64,000 bases of DNA from DASYXZ01 sp035308965 (GTDB lineage: Bacteria; Acidobacteriota; Terriglobia; UBA7540). The translations under genes were made by a program, and so were the position numbers. Below are positions 33,181-40,983 of this stretch, in pieces. The stretch is taken from positions 124,001 to 188,000 of the forward strand of contig DATGFN010000006.1 in assembly GCA_035308965.1 (NCBI GenBank). The letters are read 5' to 3'. The notes beneath the pieces are model-generated. The model did no database searches. It had not been told where the DNA came from and was given only the letters and a program-made list of their open reading frames with translations. Within the stretch, counting starts at the first letter, position 1, and every line of letters begins with the position of its first letter.

Positions 33181-34374
33181 TTACATTAAATACGCCGACT
33201 CTCCAGACCGCGTGGGGGGTGAGGCGAGCAGGTCGATATAGGTGCCTTTTTCCAGCATCGCCCGTCCAATTTGCGCGATGGCGTGGGTGGCGTCCGGGCG
33301 AGCAAGCTCGCGGGCGCGGCGCGCGACCTCGTATAGCTTTCGGGAATCGCTGAGCAGCTTGAAAACAAGTTGCGGTATTTCGTCCAAGGTGCGGGCGCGG
33401 AAGGCCACGCCGATTTGTTCAAGGTGGCGGATGTGATTTTCCTCCGGGCCTGGAATAGGATGAGTCAGAATCATGGGAAGGCCCGCCGCCATGGCTTCCG
33501 CCGTGGTTACCCCACCGGGTTTGGTGATCAACAGGTTCGCAGCCGCCATCAGCTCAGGCACATTCTCGCTCCATCCAAAGGTAAAAAGTTGCAGTGCCAC
33601 CTTGCCGTGCAACGCGTCGAGGCGCGCGCGCATAACCTGGTCGTGTCCGGCCACGGCCAAAACCTGGAGGGGCAGCCGGCAGCGTTCCAGGCTTTGAACA
33701 ATTTCGTCCAGAGGCGCCGGGCCCATGCCGCCACACATCACCAGCACAACGGGACGATGGATGTCCAGACCCAGGGCGCGCAAAAGTTCGGGCCGGTCAA
33801 AGGGAAGCGCGAAGGCAGGATCGATGGGAATGCCGCATACCACAATGCGGTTGGCGGAAATTCCCCACTCAATCAGTTGGGCCCGGGCGTGGTCCGTGGC
33901 CACACAGTAAATGTCGATTTCGCGCTGCGCCCAGGGCGGCTCCGTTTCCAGGTCGGTTTGAACGGCCAAAATGGGAACGTTAAACCATCCTTCGCGCTTG
34001 CCCAAGGCCGCGATTTCCGCGGCCGCAATTTCCGTGACGATAATGACGTGGGGCGAAAATGTTTTGAGCTGGCGCAAAACCTCGCGGCAGCCGCGGCGGA
34101 AAACCCAGTCGGGCGCCGTGGACCCATGGCGCTTGCGATGGCGGCGCTCAAACAGGCGGCGCCACAATCCAGGCGCGTGGCGAAGCATCAGCCAGTAAGA
34201 ATGAACGTAGGACCACATAAACCATCGGCGAGCCAATTGAAGAGCGTCAAACGTCCGCACCTCCACCGGCTCCGCGCCGTCTTCGAGCGCGCGTTCAATC
34301 ACCTTGGCGGCCTGAATGTGGCCGGAGCCCACGCTCAGGGTTAATAGTGCGATTCTCTTGGCCATAGATTTCAT
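33181..34374 (-). CDS. MGDG-synthase-like glycosyltransferase (GT28 fold)
   Basis: 397 residues. The N-terminal half begins 'KRIALLTLSVGSGHIQAAKVIERAL', the 'GxGHxxAA' loop of the MGDG synthase/processive diacylglycerol glucosyltransferase group. The C-terminal half has 'VVLVMCGGMGPAPLDEIVQSL' and the sugar-nucleotide site 'LITKPGGVTTAEAMAAGLPMILTHPIPGPEENHIRHL'. The group transfers a sugar from UDP-sugar to a lipid acceptor at the inner face of the membrane. Its position within an ACP/ketosynthase/ligase set suggests the acceptor is a lipid made by the neighbours. Two starts (34374, and 34365 reading MAKR) are possible. Confidence 0.85.
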   Translation of the reverse strand: MKSMAKRIALLTLSVGSGHIQAAKVIERALEDGAEPVEVRTFDALQLARRWFMWSYVHSYWLMLRHAPGLWRRLFERRHRKRHGSTAPDWVFRRGCREVLRQLKTFSPHVIIVTEIAAAEIAALGKREGWFNVPILAVQTDLETEPPWAQREIDIYCVATDHARAQLIEWGISANRIVVCGIPIDPAFALPFDRPELLRALGLDIHRPVVLVMCGGMGPAPLDEIVQSLERCRLPLQVLAVAGHDQVMRARLDALHGKVALQLFTFGWSENVPELMAAANLLITKPGGVTTAEAMAAGLPMILTHPIPGPEENHIRHLEQIGVAFRARTLDEIPQLVFKLLSDSRKLYEVARRARELARPDATHAIAQIGRAMLEKGTYIDLLASPPTRSGESAYLM

Positions 34375-34417
34375 CGCTCCGGGGAGGGGAGAATCCCCCG
34401 TACCAGGCCGGAGGTGC

Positions 34418-35650
34418 TCAAACTCTTCGCAATAACAAGACGGCGTTCAGTCCGCCAAAAGCAAATGAGTTGGAAAGCGCCACGCGAATTGGTTTTTCAC
34501 GAGCCTCATTGGGCACATAATCCAAATCGCATTGGGGATCAGGGCGGGAATAATTGGCGGTGGGCGGAATCGTCCCCGCCTCCATCGCCATGACCGTGGC
34601 CACCATTTCGATGGCGCCGGTTGCACCCATGGCGTGGCCATGCATCGATTTGGTGGAACTGATCGCCAGGCGGCGGGCGTGATCTCCAAAAACTTCCTTG
34701 ATCACCTGGGTCTCGGTGACGTCATTCAAGGGCGTCCCGGTGCCGTGCGCGTTGATGTAATCCACTTCCTCGGGATTCACACGGCCTTCTTCCAGCGCCA
34801 TGCGGATGGCCCGCGCGGGGCCGATGATGGTGGGCTGGGTAATGTGACTGGCGTCCGAGCTCATCCCAAAACCCACAATTTCCGCATAAATCCTGGCGCC
34901 GCGCTTCACGGCGTGATCGAAATCCTCCAACAGAAGAACGCCCGCCCCCTCGCCCATTACAAACCCGTCGCGGTCGGCAGAGAACGGGCGGCAGGCGTGG
35001 CGAACGTCGCCGTTGCCATTGCCGGTGGCCAGTACGCGGATGGACTCCCAACAGCGCATCATGCCGAAAGTGATAGGTGCATCACTCCCGCCTGTCAGCA
35101 TCATGTCCGTCATTCCGAGCTTGATGAAATGAAATGCCTCGCCGATCGCATGCCCGGAAGACGAACAGGCAGTGGCGGTGGAAAGCGATGGACCTTCGGC
35201 GCCATACTCCATTGAGATTTGAGAAGTGGGCGCGTTGTGCATGATTTTGGGAATGGTAAAGGGGTGGAGACGAGTGGCCTGTTTGGCGTAAAGATTGAAG
35301 TAGCCGCTGTCAATGGTGCTGACGCCGCCCATCCCTGATCCCATCACCACGCCGAATTTAGGCCGCTCGCTTTCGGTGATTTCAATGCCGCTGGATTGCA
35401 TGGCCTCTTTGGCGGCAAGCAAACCGAACTGGGTGAATCGATCCAAAAGATCTAGGCGCTTGTTGGGGAAGTAATCGGTGGGAACGTAGTTCGGCACCTC
35501 CGCGCCAATTTGCACGCTCAGCGCGGACGGATCGAATTGCTCGATACGCCGAAATCCTGATTGGGCATTGGTAAGGTTGGAAAAGAAACTCTCCCGGTCT
35601 TTGCCCGTGGAGGCGAACACCCCCAGCCCGGTAATCACCACTCTCCGCAT
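34418..35650 (-). CDS. fabF: Beta-ketoacyl-ACP synthase II (FabF-type)
   Basis: 410 residues, the usual size for FabF. The catalytic triad is complete: C162 in 'STATACSSSGHA', H302 in 'NAHGTGTPLND' and H339 in 'STKSMHGHAMGATGAIE', with supporting K334. The enzyme condenses malonyl-ACP with an acyl-ACP. It follows the acyl carrier protein gene by 24 bases. No fabD, fabG or fabH is adjacent, and the pair sits with a glycosyltransferase, ligase, phosphatase and aminotransferase. It may therefore serve a special lipid rather than bulk fatty acid synthesis, and a housekeeping role cannot be excluded. Confidence 0.93.
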   Translation of the reverse strand: MRRVVITGLGVFASTGKDRESFFSNLTNAQSGFRRIEQFDPSALSVQIGAEVPNYVPTDYFPNKRLDLLDRFTQFGLLAAKEAMQSSGIEITESERPKFGVVMGSGMGGVSTIDSGYFNLYAKQATRLHPFTIPKIMHNAPTSQISMEYGAEGPSLSTATACSSSGHAIGEAFHFIKLGMTDMMLTGGSDAPITFGMMRCWESIRVLATGNGNGDVRHACRPFSADRDGFVMGEGAGVLLLEDFDHAVKRGARIYAEIVGFGMSSDASHITQPTIIGPARAIRMALEEGRVNPEEVDYINAHGTGTPLNDVTETQVIKEVFGDHARRLAISSTKSMHGHAMGATGAIEMVATVMAMEAGTIPPTANYSRPDPQCDLDYVPNEAREKPIRVALSNSFAFGGLNAVLLLRRV

Positions 35651-35674
35651 CTTCGACCCCAGGTTCCGCAGGGA

Positions 35675-35965
35675 TTAATGGCTTGTGGCCGGAGCTTCGC
35701 CCTTGGCAAGCGCGACCAGGTCGGAGATATCCTTCCCTTCAATCACGCGGGTCAGGCTATCCACCACTTGCCGCACACTCTTCATGTTTTGAGCCACGGA
35801 ATCGGGAATGTCCACCTTGAATTCTTCTTCCAGGGCAAACAGGATGTTGACACCATCCAGGGAGTCAATCCCCAGCTCGGCAAATGTTGACTCCGTGCTG
35901 ACCACGCCTGGGTCAAGATGCTGTTCCCGGGTGATAATTTCCACCACTTTGTCTGCTACGTTCAT
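35675..35965 (-). CDS. Acyl carrier protein
   Basis: 96 residues from ATG 35965, preceded by GAGGAG at seven bases; an upstream frame adds six residues without a ribosome site. The phosphopantetheine site is S35 in 'ELGIDSLDGVNILFALEEEF', followed by the helix III region 'IPDSVAQNMKSVRQVVDSL'. The 20-residue tail after helix IV ('KDISDLVALAKGEAPATSH') is longer than in the fatty acid ACP AcpP (~78 residues), and the motif is DSLDGV rather than DSLDTV. Both differences point to a dedicated carrier. It heads the run ACP, FabF, glycosyltransferase, ligase, phosphatase, aminotransferase. Confidence 0.92.
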   Translation of the reverse strand: MNVADKVVEIITREQHLDPGVVSTESTFAELGIDSLDGVNILFALEEEFKVDIPDSVAQNMKSVRQVVDSLTRVIEGKDISDLVALAKGEAPATSH

Positions 35966-36021
35966 CTCGGCTCCTCTCATCATTATTTCGGTCCAGCCAC
36001 GGACCGACGACCACTTGTCCC

Positions 36022-36417
36022 TTACGGTGCAATCCCAATTTTATTTTCGCTCGACAATTCACCGACCACTTGAAGTAATTCGGATAGGCGGAACGGTTTT
36101 TCGAGCATGGCGTGGACGCCCAGTTCCTGCGCGAATTTCCTTTCCGCTCCGCTGATGAATGAGGACATCAAGATCAAGGCAAGATCGCGTTTGGCAATCT
36201 GCTGGCGAAGGTTGCGGAGCAGGTCGAGGCCACTCTCATTGGGCATGCGAAGGTCGGCTATCACAATCCGATATTCGCCTTCGTGCTTCAATGCTTTGCG
36301 AGCTGCGACGCCATCCTCTACCGAGCCCACGGCGTAACCGTTGGATTCCAGGACCTCGCAAATCAAGCCGCGACTCTCCGCGTCGTCGTCAACCACTAAA
36401 ATTTTTGGGGAGGACAT
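36022..36417 (-). CDS. Single-domain response regulator (CheY-like receiver)
   Basis: 131 residues, only a receiver: D10/D11/D12 acidic pocket ('ILVVDDDAES'), phospho-acceptor D55 ('IVIADLRMP'), the Ser in 'LILMSSFISG' and Lys in 'AMLEKPF'. There is no output domain, so it would act by protein contact, either passing phosphate on or regulating a partner. It stands 56 bases upstream of the acyl carrier protein gene on the same strand and could be the first gene of that run. The closest kinase is the NtrB-like protein at 40984-42579. Confidence 0.9.
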   Translation of the reverse strand: MSSPKILVVDDDAESRGLICEVLESNGYAVGSVEDGVAARKALKHEGEYRIVIADLRMPNESGLDLLRNLRQQIAKRDLALILMSSFISGAERKFAQELGVHAMLEKPFRLSELLQVVGELSSENKIGIAP

Positions 36418-36782
36418 GAAATGAGTCCCTCTTGTGCGATGATTAGAGGAGCACGCCGGTTGCCACTTAATTAAAGTATTGAAATATCATGACTTGTATC
36501 TGAGGGAGGCTATGCGAATTGCAAATTTCGCTTGGAATTTAGATTCAGTGGGGCATTCTTCCACACTGACCGAGTAACCGCCTGAGAAGCACTCCAAAGA
36601 AAACGACCAATTGAAATTGGAGCTAACCTTCCAACTAATAGAAAGTAGGAGTAATAGTCCGTTCACAAAATTTAATGAATTGGTTTGGTGGGGCAAATAG
36701 GTACAATCCAAAATTGACCTGCCTTCGCCCCTAAACGCTAGATTCCGAGAGTTAAGCATGGTCTGGCGACCAGAGATGAAAA

Positions 36783-37928
36783 TTAAATCTCTTCCAAAGC
36801 TTCGCCCTGTGATTTGGCGTAAAGGACAGCCTCTTCAATTCGGATTGCTGTTGAAGGGTGGGAGTATTTCCATTGGGAACTTCTATCAAATTCGATCAGG
36901 TTCAGAGCAGTTATTTTTCGCATCGCAGTGATGAAGGGCCGTACCCTGCCGAGCAGCTTCCAAGAGTAAAGGTCAGCGGCTTTCTCCTGTCGACGTGCTA
37001 AGGCCCCCATGATAATGGTTCCATACGTCCATCCGAATCCCCAAACCAAGAAAAAACCCGGAAGCAGGCGTGAGTCGTTCCAACTGGTTATATCAGGGGC
37101 GAACGGGAGCATGCCGGTCCCGACAGCTCCGTCTATTGTTAGAAAGATCAAGCAGAATATTGCGCCCTGCAAAAGGACACGCTTTATAATATGGTGAAAC
37201 GCGCAATGGCCAAACTCATGGCTTACCAGAGCCTCCACTTCGTCCTCGTCCAGGGCGCTGATGAGTGTGTCGGTCAGCAAGATTCGCCGCGCTGTGCCGA
37301 ACCCAGCCACTAAAGCGTTCGCTTTGCGCGTACGTTTTGATATGCGCCATTCACAAATCATCCCCACCGGAATGCCTGCTTTTGTCGCCAGCCGGCTGAG
37401 CCTCTCCTGGAGGGGGCCATTCGCCAAGGGCACGACAGAATAGAAAAGCGACAAGATCCATGAGGCGGATCGGGTAATTCCAAAGAATCCCAATGTAGTC
37501 AGCAACCCTTCCAAGATCCACGCATAAGAAGGCAATAAGGCGTGTGAGGCATACGCAATTTCGAGGATCGCAGCACCGAGAAAATACGTGAAGGCAATTC
37601 CCTTCAAGAAATCCATCAGCCACAGCGGGAGGTTGGATTTTGAAAGTCCAAACTTACGGTCAAGCCAAAAACAGTAGAGCGAAACCAGAAACGAGCCCAT
37701 AGCAAGGATAAACCAAAGCGGAAGCCAACAAAAGGCAATTTGAACATAGAGGCTTCTGGCAACTTTTTGGGCGGCCTCTGCTACTCTAGTGTGAATTCCA
37801 AGAAATCCGTAAGCTAAAAAAGCCGCAATCCAATACAGAATCCTGATTTCGGCAGCCCAACGCATGCGTTTCGTATAAGAACGACCCAGGTTGGGAGGCT
37901 CAAGGATCGGCAGGGCAGATGCAGTCAT
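36783..37928 (-). CDS. M48 family (Ste24/HtpX-like) membrane metalloprotease
   Basis: 381 residues. The zinc site is 'SHEFGHCAFH' (HEFGH at ~237-241), with the third ligand in 'ARRQEKAADLYSWKLL'. Several membrane segments flank it (~25-45, 65-90, 105-130, 140-165, 250-275, 285-310). This is the layout of Ste24/HtpX proteases, which cut damaged or prenylated membrane proteins on the cytosolic side. The gene begins 7 bases after the radical SAM stop, so the two are probably co-transcribed. It and the ~360 bases after it look richer in A+T than their neighbours, which may mean recent transfer. Confidence 0.88.
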   Translation of the reverse strand: MTASALPILEPPNLGRSYTKRMRWAAEIRILYWIAAFLAYGFLGIHTRVAEAAQKVARSLYVQIAFCWLPLWFILAMGSFLVSLYCFWLDRKFGLSKSNLPLWLMDFLKGIAFTYFLGAAILEIAYASHALLPSYAWILEGLLTTLGFFGITRSASWILSLFYSVVPLANGPLQERLSRLATKAGIPVGMICEWRISKRTRKANALVAGFGTARRILLTDTLISALDEDEVEALVSHEFGHCAFHHIIKRVLLQGAIFCLIFLTIDGAVGTGMLPFAPDITSWNDSRLLPGFFLVWGFGWTYGTIIMGALARRQEKAADLYSWKLLGRVRPFITAMRKITALNLIEFDRSSQWKYSHPSTAIRIEEAVLYAKSQGEALEEI

Positions 37929-37935
37929 GGTCTCA

Positions 37936-38961
37936 TCAAGTAATTCGGAGGAAGTCGAGTCCGGATTCCAAGGCGAGCATGGGGCTGTTGGTAAAGGCGC
38001 TCACTTCGTAGGGGCATCCGATTTTGCAGCCGTTGCAAAAATCCCACAGTGTGGCTTCCTGGGAAAGGATCATTTTCGCCTGCTTGGAGGCAAAAATCTC
38101 TTTGAGCGGCGCCTGCGACTCAAAAAGCGTGACGAAGGCGCAAGGTAAGTGGATGGAGCCTTCGGGCTTCATGGAGATCAGTTTGGACGGGTGCCGGCAG
38201 GGAAATTGAGCGCCAAAACCACCCTTGCGGTAAAACTCGTAGTAATGAGTGTAGAACCGGACGTTCTTCGGATAGGACAGCCGCAGGTTGCGCAGGAATG
38301 ATTCTACCGTGTCAATTTGCTTGCCGTGCAATTCCGCGTCGGGCAGAAGCTCGCCTTTTCGCATCACATTGTGGACCGCCTCCGGGTGCAGCACCAGATT
38401 GCGTCCCCGGCAAAATTCAGCCAGTTGCGGAAGGTCTTCCAGGTTCTCCAAATTTACCGCGGCATTAATTTGAGTCGTAAAGGGCTTGCGTCTCTTCAGG
38501 ACAAAATCAAGGTTGTCCAAAATCCTGGGCAAGCCATCCACGCCCCGGCGCTTGGCGAATCGCTGCGGATTCAGGGAGTCAATCGAGACCTCCAGCATGT
38601 CGAGGCGAGCCACGCCGTCGGCATATTTCTTGATCAAAAGTCCATTGGTGGGCATGGACGTCCACATGCCTTTGTCGGCTGCGTAGGCGATGTAGTCCGA
38701 TGTATTTGGATTGAGCAGGGGTTCGCCCCCGGAAAAACTGAGGGCAAACAGACCCATGTCGCAGAATTCATCGATGCGCTTGAATATCCGTTCGCGCGCG
38801 GCACGGGTTTGCAAATCGTTGAACTTGCCTTCCTCGCCAAAAATGCAATACTCGCAAAACATGTTGCACATCAACGTGGTCTCAAACATCACCATGTAAG
38901 GGAGTTTGAATCCCGAGCGGACGTGCTTAAGCAGCGATTTGGCAATATAACTGTATTTCAT
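37936..38961 (-). CDS. Radical SAM protein with SPASM-like C-terminal cysteines
   Basis: 341 residues. The radical SAM cluster motif is C32-x3-C36-x2-C39 ('LMCNMFCEYC'). 'LSFSGGEPLLNP' is the GGE motif, and 'MLEVSIDSLNPQRF' follows as in SPASM-type peptide and cofactor maturases. The C-terminus has extra cysteines ('PCRHPSKLISMKPEGSIHLPCAF', 'WDFCNGCKIGCPYE') that could hold an auxiliary 4Fe-4S cluster. The enzyme would use SAM to start a radical reaction. Neither a precursor peptide gene nor a named partner is seen nearby, so the substrate is unknown. It is coupled with the M48 protease gene. Confidence 0.88.
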   Translation of the reverse strand: MKYSYIAKSLLKHVRSGFKLPYMVMFETTLMCNMFCEYCIFGEEGKFNDLQTRAARERIFKRIDEFCDMGLFALSFSGGEPLLNPNTSDYIAYAADKGMWTSMPTNGLLIKKYADGVARLDMLEVSIDSLNPQRFAKRRGVDGLPRILDNLDFVLKRRKPFTTQINAAVNLENLEDLPQLAEFCRGRNLVLHPEAVHNVMRKGELLPDAELHGKQIDTVESFLRNLRLSYPKNVRFYTHYYEFYRKGGFGAQFPCRHPSKLISMKPEGSIHLPCAFVTLFESQAPLKEIFASKQAKMILSQEATLWDFCNGCKIGCPYEVSAFTNSPMLALESGLDFLRIT

Positions 38962-39072
38962 GATGAGTGCCCGTACCCCGTGACCGGAGTCCCTTCAGAA
39001 TACCATTAAAACGCCTGCGGCATGCAATGTCATTTGGCAGTGACTTTAATCTGTCCTGCTAAAGTCAAATGG

Positions 39073-39495
39073 TCAAACTCGTAAGAATTTTCTCACGGCC
39101 CTAGCGATGGAGTCGAGTTGCCCTGCTTCAACCTCCAAAACGCCCGATGCCTCCCAGCTGGGATATAACAAGTGATTCCTCAACCTGGCACTTACGGCAA
39201 TGTGCCCGAGTTTGTCGCAAGTGCAACAGAATGTAATCTCGTCTTCTAGTGAACCCCAGCTTTTTTCTCCTGTCCACCCCCGCCAACTCTTGGCGAGATC
39301 GTCAAAGAGTGCCGCAAGCTCTCTTGGACTTCCATAAAATGGTGGCGTGTATACACGAACTGCTGCGTCCAAGCCCTCGAGCTTAAGAGAGATTAGAAAA
39401 TACTCAACTGGGCCAGGTGAGCTAATGGGTTCGGGATTACTGAATTTAAGCTCCCCTCCTCCCCGAACCGACTTTATGACTTGCAACTCCTCCAT
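39073..39495 (-). CDS. Hypothetical protein, DUF6228-like
   Basis: 140 residues with a clear ribosome site (GGAGG nine bases before ATG 39495), so it is very likely translated. The segment 'AKSWRGWTGEKSWGSLEDEITFCCTCDKLGHIAVSARLRN' resembles the 'W-x2-W-x-G-x-K-x-W-x-SLE..GH' pattern of DUF6228 proteins, often found alone or near immunity-type genes. No signal peptide or membrane segment is seen. The function is unknown. It lies between ntrC-like and radical SAM genes, all on the same strand. Confidence 0.65.
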   Translation of the reverse strand: MEELQVIKSVRGGGELKFSNPEPISSPGPVEYFLISLKLEGLDAAVRVYTPPFYGSPRELAALFDDLAKSWRGWTGEKSWGSLEDEITFCCTCDKLGHIAVSARLRNHLLYPSWEASGVLEVEAGQLDSIARAVRKFLRV

Positions 39496-39550
39496 CTATC
39501 TTTCCTCCACGCCAATTATTTGCCTCAGCAGAGCATTGGAAGGCTACCCA

Positions 39551-40936
39551 TCATTTAACCGGTTTGGCGCGGCGCTCCTTCACCCTTGCCTCGTAGCGGT
39601 AGAGAGTCTTGCGATCGATCCCCAGAATGCGCGCCGCCATGGATTTGTTTTTGCCGGTAATTCTCAGCACGTGGGTCAGGTATTTTTTCTCCAATTCTTC
39701 GAGCGAAGGGAGGCTGACGAACAGTTCCGAGAATTGGCCGTCATCGCCGGACTCGGCGCGCACTTTCTGCGGCAAATCTTCCGGCAGGATGACCCCGGAG
39801 CGATTAAGTGCGGCGGCGGCTTCGAGAGCGTTCTCCAGCTCGCGGACGTTGCCGGGCCAGGAGTAAGCGATCAGGCAGGAAAGGGCCGCCGGGGAAATAT
39901 TAAACGTCCTGCCCCTCGTGCGCTCCATCTTTTTCAGGAAGTGCTCCACCAGAATTGGGATGTCCTCGCCACGGTCGCGCAGCGGCGGCAATTCAATTTC
40001 CACCACCCGCAAGCGGTAGTAAAGGTCCTCGCGAAATTTGCCCTGCTCCACCAATTCGTTCAACCGGCGATTGCTGGCCGCGATCAGACGCAAGTCCACT
40101 TTGATGATCTGATTCCCGCCCACGCGCCTCACTTCGTGTTCTTCAATGGTGCGCAGCAGCTTCACTTGCAGTGAAGGGCTCATCTCCGAAACTTCATCCA
40201 GAAAAACTGTTCCCCCACTCGCATCCTCAAAGATGCCGCGCTTGTTTTCCACCGCGCCGGTAAAAGATCCCCGCAGGTGGCCAAAAAGCTCGGTTTCAAG
40301 CAGGGTCTCCGTCAGCGCGCCGCAATTCACCGCAAAGAATTTCTGTTTCGATCGCGGGCCGTTGTGATGAATAGCCTTGGCCACCAATTCTTTGCCCGTC
40401 CCGCTCTCGCCGTAGACCAAGACGGTGGACCGGGAATCGGAAACCATGGCAATTTTCTTGTAAACTTCGAGCATCAAGGGGCAGCGGCCCACCAAACTTT
40501 CCAACTGAACCTGGCTGCCGAGTTGTTGCCTCAGGTTGCGATTCTCGCGAATCAAATTCCTGTTGTTCAGAGCCCTTTGGACGTGTAGGACTACTTCATC
40601 AATTTTAAAAGGCTTGGAAAGATAATCAAAGGCGCCCGCTTTTACCGCCTCAATCGCGGTTTCCATCGAGCCGAAGGCGGTAATCAGGATCACCTCGGAT
40701 TCCGGCTGAACGGATTTATAGGCGCGCAAAACGTCCAGCCCATTGAGATCGGAACCGAGCTTCATATCGCTGATGATGACGTCGAAAAACTCCTGCTTGC
40801 CGATCTCGAGCGCTTCCTCGCCGCTGCCCGAGGTCACCACTTGGTAGCCTTCTTCGCTCAGGACTTCCTGAAGCAGGTCGCGGGTTACGCGATCGTCATC
40901 GACTACGAGAATGTTCGATACGCTTGCGGTTTCCAT
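39551..40936 (-). CDS. NtrC-family sigma54-dependent response regulator
   Basis: 461 residues. The receiver domain (1-~125) has phospho-acceptor D57 ('VIISDMKLG'). The AAA+ sigma54-activating domain covers ~145-380: Walker A 'GESGTGKELVAKAI', the loop 'HLRGSFTGAVENKRGIFEDA' (GSFTGA in place of the usual GAFTGA), Walker B 'GTVFLDEVSEM' and 'LYYRLRVVEIELPPLRDRGEDI'. The Fis-type helix-turn-helix ends the protein ('KSMAARILGIDRKTLYRYEARV'). It activates sigma54 promoters when phosphorylated. Its kinase partner is encoded directly upstream (47-base gap). The Ala-to-Ser change in the GAFTGA loop occurs in some active family members. Confidence 0.94.
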   Translation of the reverse strand: METASVSNILVVDDDRVTRDLLQEVLSEEGYQVVTSGSGEEALEIGKQEFFDVIISDMKLGSDLNGLDVLRAYKSVQPESEVILITAFGSMETAIEAVKAGAFDYLSKPFKIDEVVLHVQRALNNRNLIRENRNLRQQLGSQVQLESLVGRCPLMLEVYKKIAMVSDSRSTVLVYGESGTGKELVAKAIHHNGPRSKQKFFAVNCGALTETLLETELFGHLRGSFTGAVENKRGIFEDASGGTVFLDEVSEMSPSLQVKLLRTIEEHEVRRVGGNQIIKVDLRLIAASNRRLNELVEQGKFREDLYYRLRVVEIELPPLRDRGEDIPILVEHFLKKMERTRGRTFNISPAALSCLIAYSWPGNVRELENALEAAAALNRSGVILPEDLPQKVRAESGDDGQFSELFVSLPSLEELEKKYLTHVLRITGKNKSMAARILGIDRKTLYRYEARVKERRAKPVK

Positions 40937-40983
40937 TCAATTCCTTTGATTCCAGGTGTCACGCCGCCGGCACGTTGCGTTCT

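Noticed and set aside
36487..36759. 90-codon minus-strand frame in the A+T-rich gap after the M48 gene
   Set aside because: No ribosome site, odd composition (many Ser, Leu and Asn) and no recognisable motif; probably chance in A+T-rich DNA.
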